NCBI RefSeq assembly: GCF_900184255.1
Contig: NZ_LT854636.1
Coordinates: 72,074 to 136,073 of the forward strand
DNA from: Haloimpatiens massiliensis
GTDB taxonomy: Bacteria > Bacillota > Clostridia > Clostridiales > Clostridiaceae
Length of the DNA: 64,000 nucleotides
Direction of reading: 5' to 3'
Every line of letters starts with the position of its first letter. The first letter of the stretch is position 1. Below are positions 8,853-18,823 of this stretch, in pieces. A model generated the notes under the pieces. It ran no database searches. It saw only the letters and a list, made by a program, of their open reading frames with translations, and had not been told where the DNA came from. The position numbers and the translations under genes were made by a program.

Positions 8853-9359
8853 TTACCAAATTAAATACTTCAAAACTGAAAAGCATATCCCTGCAATAAC
8901 AATAGAACTAATTGCCGATATTACACTCCCCTTTAAGAAACCGATAAAATGGAATTTATAATCTTTGTATGCTTTATTTCCTTCACTACCTGGAAGTACA
9001 ATAAACTTCGGTTGCCAAGTACAGAAAATAAGCCAGTCCATCACGATTAAATCAAATATGTTCCAACACATAGCCACAATTAGTATATGACAAAATATTA
9101 CCCAATAACTTACTGGAATTGTTGTATATGCATGTATCGCACTCCAAAATATAAAAACTATGATTAAAAACATTGCTATTGTCTCAAATACATATGCATA
9201 TTTTTTATTTGTAAATGGAGGAAGATTAATAACCTCCTGTAATTCTTTTGGGTAATCATGAAGAAATAAATGGGGCCACTTTATTTCAGTGAATGTAACC
9301 GTACTCCCCCACATAATTGCCCAAATTAATCCATGCACTAATGCTATTTCTAAATTCAT
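8853..9359 (-). CDS. Four-helix membrane protein of unknown function
   Basis: 168 residues with hydrophobic segments near 5-20, 58-78, 85-105 and 140-165. A conserved-looking loop reads WQPKFIVLPGSEGNKAYKDY between the third and fourth. It lies between two ATC hydrolase-like genes and next to an isoprenylcysteine methyltransferase-like gene, and may belong to the same small operon. I do not recognise a function. Confidence 0.65.
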   Translation of the reverse strand: MNLEIALVHGLIWAIMWGSTVTFTEIKWPHLFLHDYPKELQEVINLPPFTNKKYAYVFETIAMFLIIVFIFWSAIHAYTTIPVSYWVIFCHILIVAMCWNIFDLIVMDWLIFCTWQPKFIVLPGSEGNKAYKDYKFHFIGFLKGSVISAISSIVIAGICFSVLKYLIW

Positions 9360-9436
9360 TAATATCCCCCCCTTTAATTATGAATAGAGACATTATGAGA
9401 ATTGTTGCAATCAAATAATCCTCATGATCTATCTAT

Positions 9437-10030
9437 TTACTTTGTCCCAAAATATCTACATGTTTTTTCCCTGTAAGATAAATACTCATTTCCAAAAACA
9501 ACTGGAAGAGACTTTTCTTCCTCCAATATTTGAAGATGAAGCATTAGTATTGAAACACAAGCAAATATTATATTAAATACATTTGAAAATATAAGTGCTT
9601 CTCCAATATAAAACAGATCAAATCCAACAAATGCAGGATTTCTGCTGTATTTATATATCTCTACGGTAATAATTTTTGTTTTTTGGGTATTATCAATTCC
9701 TGCTCTCCAACTATCATGCATTGTGGCCATTGCTGTAATAAACACTACAATACCTAATGAGGAAATAATAATTCCAATATCTCTAACTAGACTATTTTGT
9801 ATGAGTAATGATAGTTTATCAATAAATAAAATACTTACGAATTGAATGATTGCCATTAAAAATGTTATTATTTTTAATATAAGTTCAATAGTAAAAGTTC
9901 TTATAGTCTTACTACCACGAGCCATTCGATCAGTCTTAATGCCACTTTTGCTTTGTATTAACATCTTTACAAAATAACTTCCATAAAAAGCAAACAAAAT
10001 CATTACCCCTATGTTAGTATATATGTTCAC
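9437..10030 (-). CDS. Isoprenylcysteine/phospholipid methyltransferase-like membrane protein
   Basis: 197 residues with about five membrane segments. The C-terminal third has the family's cofactor-binding pattern: YKYSRNPAFVGFDLFYIGEA, then EEEKSLPVVFGNEYLSYREK and a final aromatic stretch. Such proteins methylate lipids or protein cysteines with S-adenosylmethionine at the membrane. The start is a GTG at 10,030 that overlaps the upstream gene's stop (GTGA), so the two were translationally coupled. The substrate cannot be told from sequence. Confidence 0.75.
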   Translation of the reverse strand: MNIYTNIGVMILFAFYGSYFVKMLIQSKSGIKTDRMARGSKTIRTFTIELILKIITFLMAIIQFVSILFIDKLSLLIQNSLVRDIGIIISSLGIVVFITAMATMHDSWRAGIDNTQKTKIITVEIYKYSRNPAFVGFDLFYIGEALIFSNVFNIIFACVSILMLHLQILEEEKSLPVVFGNEYLSYREKTCRYFGTK

Positions 10031-10633
10031 CTACTTCCCCTCCTTTTCTTACGAAAAACATAATCACAAACCTTTCCTCCACGGCAAATTGTCTGTGTAT
10101 ATTCAAATGCAATCCCAGGAAGGTCTCCACATAAAATATCATCAACATGACAGAATACAGGCCCTAACTCTTCTACATGATATAATGAAAAAATCTGTGC
10201 ATATATACATTTGTTCGTAGTGAAAGCAAATTCATCTTTCTGACATTTTGGATATGTGATATCCCACCCTACCCCATTAGTTTTTGCTACCTTCAGTGGG
10301 AATGACCATTTTATCAACTTTATAAATTCAGGCAACCTTGCAACTTTCTGAAACCTTTTCTTTTGAGGTTCAATAAATTCATACATCGCATTTTCAAGAA
10401 CATCTAAACTATCTTCCTTTGATTTTCCGTTTTGCTGAAGTATACAATAAAATGCTATGGGAAAAAAATATTACATAGATGTCCGTATTTTTTTTATCTG
10501 TATAAGAGGACTCCTTTATAAGATTATCTATTTTTCCCAACATCTCTTTTTTTATTTTTTCATCACAGCAATCAAATAATTTTATAAATCTACTTTTTTT
10601 CACCATAGATAAAGACTCATATTTTTTTGTCAT
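10027..10633 (-). pseudogene. ATC hydrolase-like gene with a frameshift in a 7-base homopolymer
   Basis: Two frames together give one protein of about 200 residues. The first (from MTKKYESLSM) reads to DIYVIFF and then leaves frame; the second continues as PIAFYCILQQNGKSKEDS to the family motifs DITYPKCQ, GPVFCHVDD, GIAFEYTQT and GGKVCDYVF. Removing one base from the A7 run at 10,462-10,468 (plus strand) restores a single frame. It resembles the gene at 8,062-8,643. The shift could be a real mutation, a phase-variable tract, or an error in the assembly. Confidence 0.8.
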
Positions 10634-10903
10634 AAAAATGTCCTCCCTTTCTAATACAAAGTTTTACATTGATTTATCATATTACTTGCCTATGCTATAA
10701 ATATTGTGAAGTTTCTGCTATTATAGCAACCCCAACATCTGCATAAACCGCTTCTAATTTTGTTATAATTCAAATTGTTACCAATGCTAAAAAACATCAT
10801 ATATGATTATATGTTCATATATATTTTATTGTTATTTTTATCCAAAATCAATGTTTTTTTGATACTTAACTATGGAATATAATATTTTTTTATTTGTAGA
10901 AAA
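10634..10903. other. AT-rich gap without a gene
   Basis: No frame of useful length. It contains an AGGGAGGAC ribosome site just before the frameshifted gene and an AT-rich palindromic stretch near 10,800-10,830 (TATATG / CATATA words) that could hold the promoter or an operator for the leftward genes. Confidence 0.4.
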
Positions 10904-10904
10904 A

Positions 10905-10949
10905 GGCTGTGCAGCAATGATTGCAAAACCCTTCATTGGCTGCTCAGCC
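10905..10949 (-). terminator. Terminator after the MerR gene
   Basis: A GGCTG(a/t)GCAGC-type stem with an AATGA extension, followed by TTTTTCT on the minus strand. A closely similar hairpin sits at 20,617-20,662. It is followed toward the gene by one AATAAAGT-type word (about 10,974). Confidence 0.75.
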
Positions 10950-10979
10950 TTAACTAAACCTTATTCTTAAATGAAAACT

Positions 10980-11768
10980 TTATTTAATAGGATAATATAC
11001 ATCTATTTTAAACTTTCCATTATCATATGTAATGTTATACTGTTCTAATGGTTCACCAACGACCTCATAGTTATTTAACTGTATCCAATCTATTACCATA
11101 GCATGTATATCACCTTTTTCACTTATTGAACTAGAAGATGCTATAGCATACCTACCAGCAGGTATATAATTAAATTTAATCTTGCTTTCTTTTCTCCTCT
11201 CAACTGGTATAGATACTTCTATATCTGCATTATCAGGATCATATTCTAAATCATAATATTTTATAATATGTCCTCCTGTTATTCTTAATCCATTCTTATT
11301 TATTTCTTCGTATAATATTCCAATTGTTTCTCCTACATTTCTAATGTTAATTCTTACCCTTTTACTAATTACACATAATTCATCCTTCATAACAATCTTA
11401 ATACTGCTTTGATCCCATGAATGCTGTTTGTTTTCAGTTTTATCTTCTTTTAAAAGTATGCCTAAATTATCTTTCATAGTTATCAACTTTTGAATTTCTT
11501 CTTCAATTGACATTAACCTTTTTTCAATTGTTTCTTTAAAATTATTACTATCTTTATTAAATATAATATCCTTTATTTCATCAAGTGTTAATCCAGACTC
11601 TTTTAATTTTATAATATATTTAGCACTATTAATTTGCTCTTTTTCATAATATCTATAGTTATTTTCTTTACTAACGAAACTCGGATTTAAAAGTCCAATT
11701 TCATCATAGTGTCTAAGTGTCCTAGTTGAAACTTTTAATATAAGGGAAAACTGACCAATAGAATACAT
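10980..11768 (-). CDS. MerR-family regulator with effector-binding domain
   Basis: 262 residues from the ATG giving MYSIGQFS, chosen because GGAGGT lies 8 bases upstream. Residues 1-70 are a MerR winged helix (STRTLRHYDEIGLLNPS, NNYRYYEKEQ), followed by a coiled-coil dimerisation helix and a C-terminal GyrI/BmrR-like effector domain (IPAGRYAIASSSS, YNITYDNGKFKIDVYYPI). It should sense a small molecule and activate a neighbouring promoter. Its ribosome site lies inside the last codons of the creatininase-like gene upstream, so the pair is coupled. Confidence 0.85.
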   Translation of the reverse strand: MYSIGQFSLILKVSTRTLRHYDEIGLLNPSFVSKENNYRYYEKEQINSAKYIIKLKESGLTLDEIKDIIFNKDSNNFKETIEKRLMSIEEEIQKLITMKDNLGILLKEDKTENKQHSWDQSSIKIVMKDELCVISKRVRINIRNVGETIGILYEEINKNGLRITGGHIIKYYDLEYDPDNADIEVSIPVERRKESKIKFNYIPAGRYAIASSSSISEKGDIHAMVIDWIQLNNYEVVGEPLEQYNITYDNGKFKIDVYYPIK

Positions 11769-11773
11769 AATAA

Positions 11774-12607
11774 TTACCTCCACTCAATATGGTTCATCGC
11801 TGCTTTTATTACAGATGATATTTCAGGAATTGCCTCACCTTTTAGAAATTTTAATATTAAAGTACCTGTTTGAGTAATCATATCCTGAAATTGTTTTTCT
11901 CCATACTCAAATGTAGCATTTCCTGGCGAACCAATATATCCCTCAATTATGCCATTCTCTCTAAAGCATTTTTCACCAGACATAATAAATTTTTTCATAT
12001 CTAAATAAACTGGTTCCAAATCTTTATAACAATCCTTAACTAATTGAGGATGTTTGTATAACATAAAGGATGTTTCTCTTATATCAGCATGAATTTCCCT
12101 TTGATTGTCCTCTTCCTTTTGGATACTATCTTTATGATTTTCATCTGAATAAATCATTCTACTTGCAACTTCTAAAAGTTTAATATTAAACTTATCTAAA
12201 AGATGCTCTCTTGCATTCTCAATGGCTTTAATATGTCCTAAATCTAAATGATGATTTATAATTACCATTTTATTTATTCCACTTCTAGAAATAGATGCTC
12301 CAAAATCAATTAGTAAATTTTCAATTGTTATGGTTCTATAAAACATAGTACCTGGAAAATTAATTATACTTTCATTATAACCTATTGGAAATGGTGGATG
12401 TAAAATATAATTAAATTTACTATTCCTTTTCTCTAAATACTTAACTACTTCTGATAAGCAGTCATTTGCAGCAATAAAATCAGTACCTAAAGGCAGATGT
12501 GGGCCGTGTTCCTCAATAGGACTTAACCCTACTATTACTACTGTCTTATCTTTATCTAACCTCTCAAATTCTTTCCAAGTCATTTCTTCCATCTTTTTAA
12601 TAGACAT
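11774..12607 (-). CDS. Creatininase-family amidohydrolase
   Basis: 277 residues. Metal-binding motifs of the family are present: EEHGPHLPLGTD near residues 32-43, NHHLDLGH near 125, and HADIRETSFML near 180. The family hydrolyses cyclic or linear amides with two metal ions in the cytoplasm; members include creatininase, FAPy deformylase and MftE-like peptidases. The exact substrate cannot be read. It is followed immediately by a MerR regulator whose RBS it overlaps, which suggests an operon responding to the enzyme's substrate or product. Confidence 0.85.
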   Translation of the reverse strand: MSIKKMEEMTWKEFERLDKDKTVVIVGLSPIEEHGPHLPLGTDFIAANDCLSEVVKYLEKRNSKFNYILHPPFPIGYNESIINFPGTMFYRTITIENLLIDFGASISRSGINKMVIINHHLDLGHIKAIENAREHLLDKFNIKLLEVASRMIYSDENHKDSIQKEEDNQREIHADIRETSFMLYKHPQLVKDCYKDLEPVYLDMKKFIMSGEKCFRENGIIEGYIGSPGNATFEYGEKQFQDMITQTGTLILKFLKGEAIPEISSVIKAAMNHIEWR

Positions 12608-12756
12608 AAAATCACCCTTCCTATTTTAATTAATATCAAGTGATTTTTAGTATAATGTTTTACGCTACGTTAAAGTCAACATTAAAAAGATAAAGTTAAT
12701 GCTCTTTTTTCTTGTTATTTTCTTTAATTTTTCTACAATAATAATACCGATTGAGG

Positions 12757-13332
12757 CTAATTATACTTATTATTATTATTGATCCCTTCAATTACTCTAC
12801 TTAATAAATTAGGATGAAACTTCTTAATTTGCTCTAAGATTATATCCCCTCGCATTTTTGACCAAACAACTGCTCTTTCAACTAAATCTTCATCATCATT
12901 TGGAATTTCATCTATTTTATCTGGATACTTAACTATAAGTAACATTCCCTGCACTTCAAGTTCTTCTAAATATTTTTTTGCATCATTTATTTTAATTTCT
13001 TCAATTGGCTCAACCGCAACTGTTGATACTACCTCTTCACTCCAATGTGTTTTTCCCTTTATAAATGTATCTCCTGGTAAAACATATATTGATCCAAATT
13101 TAAGATTATATCTTAAATCAAATGCTCCTTGAAATCTCTCACAAATATAAGGCTTTCCTGTATCTTTGTCTCTTCCAACACAACATGTGAAATCTCCACC
13201 AAAACCGCTTAAAAACACTGCGGACATAACTAAATCTTTTGTACCATAAACATATTCTACTCCATGTGTGCTTTTAACAGGATTTAGTATCTTTAGATTT
13301 TGAATTATTGAACTATGATATACTCTTTTCAT
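12757..13332 (-). CDS. Conserved hypothetical protein
   Basis: 191 residues beginning KRVYHSSIIQNLKILNP, with HGVEYVYGTKDLVMSAVFLS shortly after. This resembles the YH-S / H-G-YVY-T layout of a Firmicute family distantly like ADP-ribosyltransferase folds, but that comparison is mine and weak. No membrane segment. It sits upstream of the creatininase-like gene with a 149-base gap, and may belong to a separate transcript. Function unknown. Confidence 0.65.
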   Translation of the reverse strand: MKRVYHSSIIQNLKILNPVKSTHGVEYVYGTKDLVMSAVFLSGFGGDFTCCVGRDKDTGKPYICERFQGAFDLRYNLKFGSIYVLPGDTFIKGKTHWSEEVVSTVAVEPIEEIKINDAKKYLEELEVQGMLLIVKYPDKIDEIPNDDEDLVERAVVWSKMRGDIILEQIKKFHPNLLSRVIEGINNNNKYN

Positions 13333-13530
13333 TTTTGCTTCCCCTTTAAAAAACTTATTTCTCCAATATTATATTAATTTCTCTTACTAAAAAACATTTA
13401 TGTATCTATTTTAAATCACTATCCATATTATAACATATTCCACAAATTACTTGTATTATTGTAGCATCATTAGACAAATAAATTTGCTGCAATTATTCTC
13501 ATTAGTGAATAAACTTTTGAAAATAATCTC

Positions 13531-13687
13531 TTATCTCACTTCATTTCCCTGTCCGTGTATTTAAACAGTTACTGCTTAATGAATTTTCCTATACCTAAAG
13601 TAATATATTTACTAGATACTAAAAAGACATACTCATTCTAATATAATATACTAACATGGGTATGACTTTTACCTAAATTATATTTTA
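13531..13687. repeat. Direct repeat, copy 2
   Basis: Second copy of the repeat at 7,836-7,992, same orientation, with the terminal stem less perfect (GACATACTCA ... TGGGTATGAC). The two copies bracket about 5.5 kb carrying the ATC hydrolase-like, methyltransferase-like, MerR and creatininase-like genes. Confidence 0.6.
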
Positions 13688-14425
13688 TATTAAATTTTTA
13701 GTAATAATCATTATTCTTATACCACTACACTTTAAATACTATACCAAAACTTTTGGTTACTTATCATACTACTTCTACCTGCTAAGCATAAGCAAGTACA
13801 TGCTTAGTTTTTTTGAAAAAATAAAAATATTTTTTCTTCTCATATACTCAAGTAATATTAGATTAAGGCATTACATAGAAGACACTAATATTTTGTATTA
13901 GTAATTTAACTACACCATACAGTTACCTAATATAACTACTTTACTGATACGAATATAAGTTTTTGTTTATTATTAAACATATCAATATGCCTCTACACTA
14001 TAAATTATTATAGTATAGAAAATTGCTTCATAATAATAAAATATAGGCTTTTATTTTCCTTCTTGTACTGAAGTAATTATAAATTAAGGTTTACCTTATA
14101 AGGATACCTATATTTAATATTAATAAATCTCTCTACTAATATATAAGTACAAATATATTAATTACCGCTATTGCATATACCTTTTTACTAGTAGTTTTAT
14201 TACTGTCATCATTATATTGATTGCCTGTTGTCAATTATATCAATATTGTACTAGGTATAGGAATATAATTACATCCTTAACTTAATAGTGAGTATCAAGT
14301 ATTCATAATACAATAACTTTTATCCTAGTACATATATATAAGTATCTTCATTTAGTTTATGCTACAGCCATTAAAGAGTAGTGCAATAAGAGAATATTAG
14401 TGTATTATCATACTTCTTAGTCGTA
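13688..14425. other. Gene-free AT-rich stretch with degenerate repeats
   Basis: No frame of useful length on either strand. Two roughly 180-base stretches beginning near 13,795 and 13,962 share a weak pattern (a cttct run, then aagtaat...attaagg, then a taatat-rich stretch). It could be decayed coding or repeat DNA. I see no tRNA, riboswitch or CRISPR pattern. Confidence 0.35.
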
Positions 14426-14812
14426 TTATTTCTTATGCTTATATTCACTAACTACCTTGAATAATTCCTCTTTACTGGCCTGTGGTAATATTTCTAATAG
14501 ATGCGAAAACCCACAAGTATATAGCAGCCCTATTAAAACTCTATCTCTTTCATCGGGATTTCCAAATGGCGAACCTTCATAATATTCCCATTTATGCTCA
14601 CAACTAGTATGAGTGTCCCATTCTTGTAAATCCATTTCTTCTCCCTTTGCTTTAGGCTCAAGATAACTTATCGGTAAATTACACCTTTTCATAGCCTCAA
14701 AACAAAAAATATTTTTATCAAGTATTTCCCTAATAGTAGCACCCTGTTCTTTTAATTTTTCAATCTTCTCCATCTGTTCTTTCAAATATCCCTCATAATC
14801 CCAGCCACTCAT
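14426..14812 (-). CDS. Hypothetical protein
   Basis: About 128 residues from the ATG giving MSGWDYEGYL, chosen because GAAAGGG lies upstream and the longer frame starts with GTG inside that spacing. It is charged, with a helical N-terminus (KEQMEKIEKLKEQGATIREIL) and conserved-looking Cys, His and Trp residues in HTSCEHKWEYYEGSPFG. No membrane segment. Not recognised; isolated in the accessory island. Confidence 0.6.
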   Translation of the reverse strand: MSGWDYEGYLKEQMEKIEKLKEQGATIREILDKNIFCFEAMKRCNLPISYLEPKAKGEEMDLQEWDTHTSCEHKWEYYEGSPFGNPDERDRVLIGLLYTCGFSHLLEILPQASKEELFKVVSEYKHKK

Positions 14813-14973
14813 AAATAACACCCTTTCATTTTGATTATCTCTATATATACTAAAATATGATTTAATTATATATGATTTATATTATACCGCCAATCTCCAA
14901 AAGCACCTTAAAACATAGCCATATAAACAAAATCAGCATTGATATTAACTACCAATACTGCTCTTTATTACTC

Positions 14974-15760
14974 TTAACTTACTATTATAGATTGACCTTT
15001 AGCCTCTATATTTGCTGCTGCCATAAATTGAATTACCTTCTCTTTATTTAATACCAATTTTGAAAAAGTTTTTTGGTTAGAAAATCCTATCTGCTCCCTA
15101 ATCCACTTCTTTTGATATACTCCCTTATCTAGCGTAGATACAAATTCTATGAAATTATTGTAATAAGAGTTCTCTTCACGTTCTTTATCATAGGCTACCT
15201 TCTTTTCACTTATTTCATATTCTATATTAAGTGAATACTCTTCTACCTTAATTCCATTAAACTGCTCAATTAACTTCTCCAATATCTCTTGGTCATTATT
15301 AATTATATATACATCTGCTACTCTATCATTATTTCTATTAATTCTTTTAATAGCCTGGTACAATTCTGCTGCAATAACGGTCTGCCTTATTTGCTCAAAT
15401 TCTTTATGGCGAAATCTATAAACTCCACCTATTTTACCTGCATCCCACTTATCTCCATTATTGAAATTAAGTCTTGAATAGAACATATACTTCAAAACGT
15501 AAATAGGAAATGGAATTTGAGGATTTAACGCTATGTAGCATTTATTAAAATCTCTCCAATCATTCTTCCCTACAATATTCTGGAACCAACCATACTCTTA
15601 TTCCTTGTCTACTTTTTTCTGTATCTATGTCATTGTAAAATAAAGTTTGACGACTGTAAGCCACTCCCAATACCCTCTGTGCCCTTGTTCTATCTACCTT
15701 TTTTATTACACCTTTTACCTTTTGCAATAATATTTGACAAAGAATTCGTCCCAAAACCAT
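14974..15760 (-). pseudogene. Remnant of a helicase-like or phage-type protein
   Basis: The last 173 codons (14,974-15,495) read through AELYQAIKRINRNNDRVADV and YIINNDQEILEKLI, the kind of C-terminal motif VI region I associate with DEAD/DEAH-type helicases of mobile elements. The same frame is open upstream to about 15,590 without a start codon (YGWFQNIVGKNDWRDF), where it meets a stop; a second frame (15,560-15,760, LFYNDIDTEKSRQG) appears to continue the protein. I read this as a truncated and frameshifted gene. The helicase label is tentative. Confidence 0.5.
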
Positions 15761-15854
15761 CTATTTTGTTTTCAATTCATTTTTCTATTTTCTCTTTCCG
15801 TATAAAAAAGTTTGACTAAATCTGCTGAGGTAAGGGCCTCTATTCATAATGGAG

Positions 15855-15978
15855 TTCTATTTAGTTTTCTATTTAAAAATATATTGTATTTTCTATTTAT
15901 CTTCTTAAGCCTTATTCTATAAGGGGTTCAAGATGTTTTCTAATTATAATTCTGTTAAGAAGATGGATTAGACGGGTA
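15855..15978. repeat. Island repeat, copy A
   Basis: Shares with copies B (20,453-20,578) and C (26,593-26,735) a run of TTCTATTT words, a CTTCT(T)AAGCC/GCTTATTCTATAAGG-type block and a later TCTAATT ... CTGTTAAGA ... GATTAGA block. Each copy is followed by a hairpin and then AATAAAGT-type words. A 14-base inverted repeat (AAAAAGTTTGACTA) at about 15,806 and 16,113 encloses copy A. Confidence 0.6.
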
Positions 15979-15998
15979 AGGTTTTCGCACATAAAAAT

Positions 15999-16034
15999 GG
16001 GAGAGGTTGTGGATAGTGATCCAAACCTGCTCCC
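15999..16034. terminator. Terminator beyond ietS
   Basis: GGGAG-GGTT-GGAT pairs with ATCC-AACC-CTCCC, followed by T6 on the plus strand and ATTTTTA on the minus strand, so it can work in both directions. It lies about 185 bases past the protease stop. The remaining gap 15,761-16,218 has no gene. Confidence 0.65.
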
Positions 16035-16218
16035 TTTTTTCCCCCTTTTATATAACAGCCCTCTTTTTTTATCTCTTTACACTGTCGCTATTTTATTCAA
16101 TCTTTTTTATAAAGTAGTCAAACTTTTTCAGATTGGACATAGTAGAAATCAAGATCACTAAATGAAGGACTTTATTATAATAAGGTGTATCCTAAATTTA
16201 TTTGCAAATAATTAATTC

Positions 16219-18810
16219 TTAAACTCTACTTCTTGCTTGTACTCTTTGTTCTAATCTATTTTTAACAGTGTTATACATTTCTAAACTTTCATCTTCACTC
16301 TCTAAAGCAACTACTACGGCATACTTTTGTGGTGTTTCATCCCACTCTTTCTTAGCATTAACAACTAAAAATAGGTCTTGTCCATTGAAATTACTATCTT
16401 TTGTAAATTCGAATACTGATTTTTGTAGCGTACCTTTACTTCTTATCGTTGTTCCAGGTTCTAAATTACATTCATACCTCGGCTGTATATTAATAGTTTC
16501 TGACTTACCTTTTTGAGACTCGTAAATCTCTATTACCGCTTCTCTTGATAATCCTTTAATTAACTTGTAATTCATTGAAACTCCCATGTAATCTAGCCTA
16601 GTATTCTTAACTTTAGGATTAAATGCCAGTGATACAACAACTCGCTTCTTTCCATTTGCCTTTCTAAATTCTTCTGGAAGAGGTATAGAAAATACATGCA
16701 TAGTATCTATTTTTAATAGATCTTCTTCCTTATTTATATCTGCCATTAAAACAACCCTGTTCTCTAATGAGTCTGTACAATTCTCTAAACTTGGAAATCC
16801 ATAACCTGCTGTATAATGTAACACTTTCGCATAATTATTATTCCCTCTATATTTAAATTCATCATTATAACAATGGCCACTTCCAATAACTTGTTCCACT
16901 GCACTTATTATTTGTGCAGGAAACCTTGATGAACTTGCTAATATTGCCCTCACTAAATTATTTGATGATTTAGGATATTTATTTAATATTTTACCTATTA
17001 TATATGAAACATATGGTGCCGCAAAACTTGTTCCAACGTCCCAAGCATATAATCCACTATTATCGTTATTAAATAATAATTTAGATAATCCAATATTATT
17101 TATAGGTCTCTTTCTTCCTGAAAAATCAATCTCTATTCCTCGATCTCCTCCGTATGCTATGAAATCAGGTTTAATCGAGTTTCCTACTCCTGGGCCTACT
17201 CTAGTTATACTTGAAATCTGCCCTTGTTTACTTATTGGCACCTTATTTAATCTTTCTAACGAATTGTAAACATCTTCAGCAGTTGCAATTGCTCCTACTG
17301 TAATAGATGATACTGAATTTGCTGGTTCAATTATCTTACATGCATTAGAATTATAAAAGTATCTTGGATATTCATCTAATATACTTTCAAAATTATTTTT
17401 TTCTTCATAACAATAATTACCTGATGATACAACAAAATTTATATCATATTCATTTTGTAATTCATCTAATACACATGCCCACGCTTTAGGTTTGCCTCCA
17501 TTGTATGCACTCTCGCCATCACCTTGAGATAAGTTGTAAATTCTACAATCATAATTATCATAGAAATACTCTACTATCTGACGCATCTGAGTTGGTATTA
17601 ATTTTTCATACATACTAGCATACTTAGAATAAACCATTTTTAGATATGGTCGTTTACCTTCTTCAAAAGATTGGAGTAACGTATCAAAATCAATTGCTCC
17701 ATCTTGATATTCCATAAATGCATCTATATTTTCAAAAGTAAAATTACCAATTTGTTTTTCCACTTCATTTTTCCATAAATTATCTACATCTTCGTATTGA
17801 CCATTATGTATTTTTGCATTGTGTATATAAATCTGTGGTATAAACTTTTGATTGTATTTAAAGTCACCATATGCACATATTGAAGCAACCTTTGTTCCAT
17901 GTCCTGATATATCATCTGAATTATCTTCTAATTCATCATTCAAATAAAAAGTCTTTGAGTCTCCAATTACCCCATTAAATAATGGATGTTGTTGAAAAAC
18001 TCCACTATCAATTACACAAATTGATGTTGATTTATCTGGATTTAAGTAATTATTATCATATTCAATTTCATCAATGCTAATATTTTTAATATTACTAATA
18101 TCACGATTTATTACACTTATTCTAGTTATATCTTCAACCTTATAAACTAAAGGATGCTCAAGTATTTTTTCTAATATATCTCCCCTTAATTGTACTCTAG
18201 CAACAACTACAGATTGTCCCACATAACTATCACACACTCTACCTGCATTATTTGATATATATCGTGAAAACTCAGTCATTTTTTGTTTAGATATATCTAT
18301 AGTTTCAAATACCCATAGGTAAATATCTATGTAAGATCCGTCTTTTATTTTCTCTAAATCTAATGCTATCCTATCTTCCCTAGACCATTCACTAACGCTT
18401 TTGATTTTACAAAACAAATCCTCATTTTTAATCTTAGTTACCGCTATTTGTCCAGTTTTATATTTCTCTAATTCTTCTTTAAATATTGCTAAATCTATAT
18501 CTTCTGAAAAAACAACTTGTATTTGGTTACTTTCTTTGTCTATTATCTTCAAACCAAATAACTCTAACTTTTCTTCTTCACCATCTTGAAAAGAAACACC
18601 ATCTTCTAATTCAATCTTTAAAACCAAGTAAGGATTAAATCCAAGTTTCTTACTTTTTTCACTTATAGCATTAATATTATTATCTATAGATTTCTCGATA
18701 TAACTTCCATGTGTTGTATAATTTTTTGAGGGTATATCCACCCCAAATCCCTTTCTCTTCCTTCGTTCTCTATCCTCAATCTTTACTCTATCAAAGTTTA
18801 AGTGATCCAC
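16219..18810 (-). CDS. ietS: Subtilisin-like S8 serine protease, IetS-like defence protein
   Basis: 863 residues. The catalytic triad is intact: Asp in ICVIDSGVFQQHP (about residue 268), His in DISGHGTKVA (about 304) and Ser in DVGTSFAAPYVS (about 596). An N-terminal domain of about 250 residues precedes the protease and a beta-rich domain follows. It has no signal peptide, so it should act inside the cell. It follows an AAA ATPase gene by 13 bases; this ATPase plus S8 protease pair is the layout of ietAS, known from plasmid stability work and reported as an anti-phage system. The pair assignment is by architecture, not by alignment. Confidence 0.85.
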   Translation of the reverse strand: MDHLNFDRVKIEDRERRKRKGFGVDIPSKNYTTHGSYIEKSIDNNINAISEKSKKLGFNPYLVLKIELEDGVSFQDGEEEKLELFGLKIIDKESNQIQVVFSEDIDLAIFKEELEKYKTGQIAVTKIKNEDLFCKIKSVSEWSREDRIALDLEKIKDGSYIDIYLWVFETIDISKQKMTEFSRYISNNAGRVCDSYVGQSVVVARVQLRGDILEKILEHPLVYKVEDITRISVINRDISNIKNISIDEIEYDNNYLNPDKSTSICVIDSGVFQQHPLFNGVIGDSKTFYLNDELEDNSDDISGHGTKVASICAYGDFKYNQKFIPQIYIHNAKIHNGQYEDVDNLWKNEVEKQIGNFTFENIDAFMEYQDGAIDFDTLLQSFEEGKRPYLKMVYSKYASMYEKLIPTQMRQIVEYFYDNYDCRIYNLSQGDGESAYNGGKPKAWACVLDELQNEYDINFVVSSGNYCYEEKNNFESILDEYPRYFYNSNACKIIEPANSVSSITVGAIATAEDVYNSLERLNKVPISKQGQISSITRVGPGVGNSIKPDFIAYGGDRGIEIDFSGRKRPINNIGLSKLLFNNDNSGLYAWDVGTSFAAPYVSYIIGKILNKYPKSSNNLVRAILASSSRFPAQIISAVEQVIGSGHCYNDEFKYRGNNNYAKVLHYTAGYGFPSLENCTDSLENRVVLMADINKEEDLLKIDTMHVFSIPLPEEFRKANGKKRVVVSLAFNPKVKNTRLDYMGVSMNYKLIKGLSREAVIEIYESQKGKSETINIQPRYECNLEPGTTIRSKGTLQKSVFEFTKDSNFNGQDLFLVVNAKKEWDETPQKYAVVVALESEDESLEMYNTVKNRLEQRVQARSRV

Positions 18811-18823
18811 TCTTCCCCAACCC

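Noticed and set aside
15620..15650. Left transposon tip (TGT plus ATAAAGT word) partnering the array at 20,664-20,729
   Set aside because: The bases form part of the helicase-like pseudogene's coding frame, so the match is probably chance.
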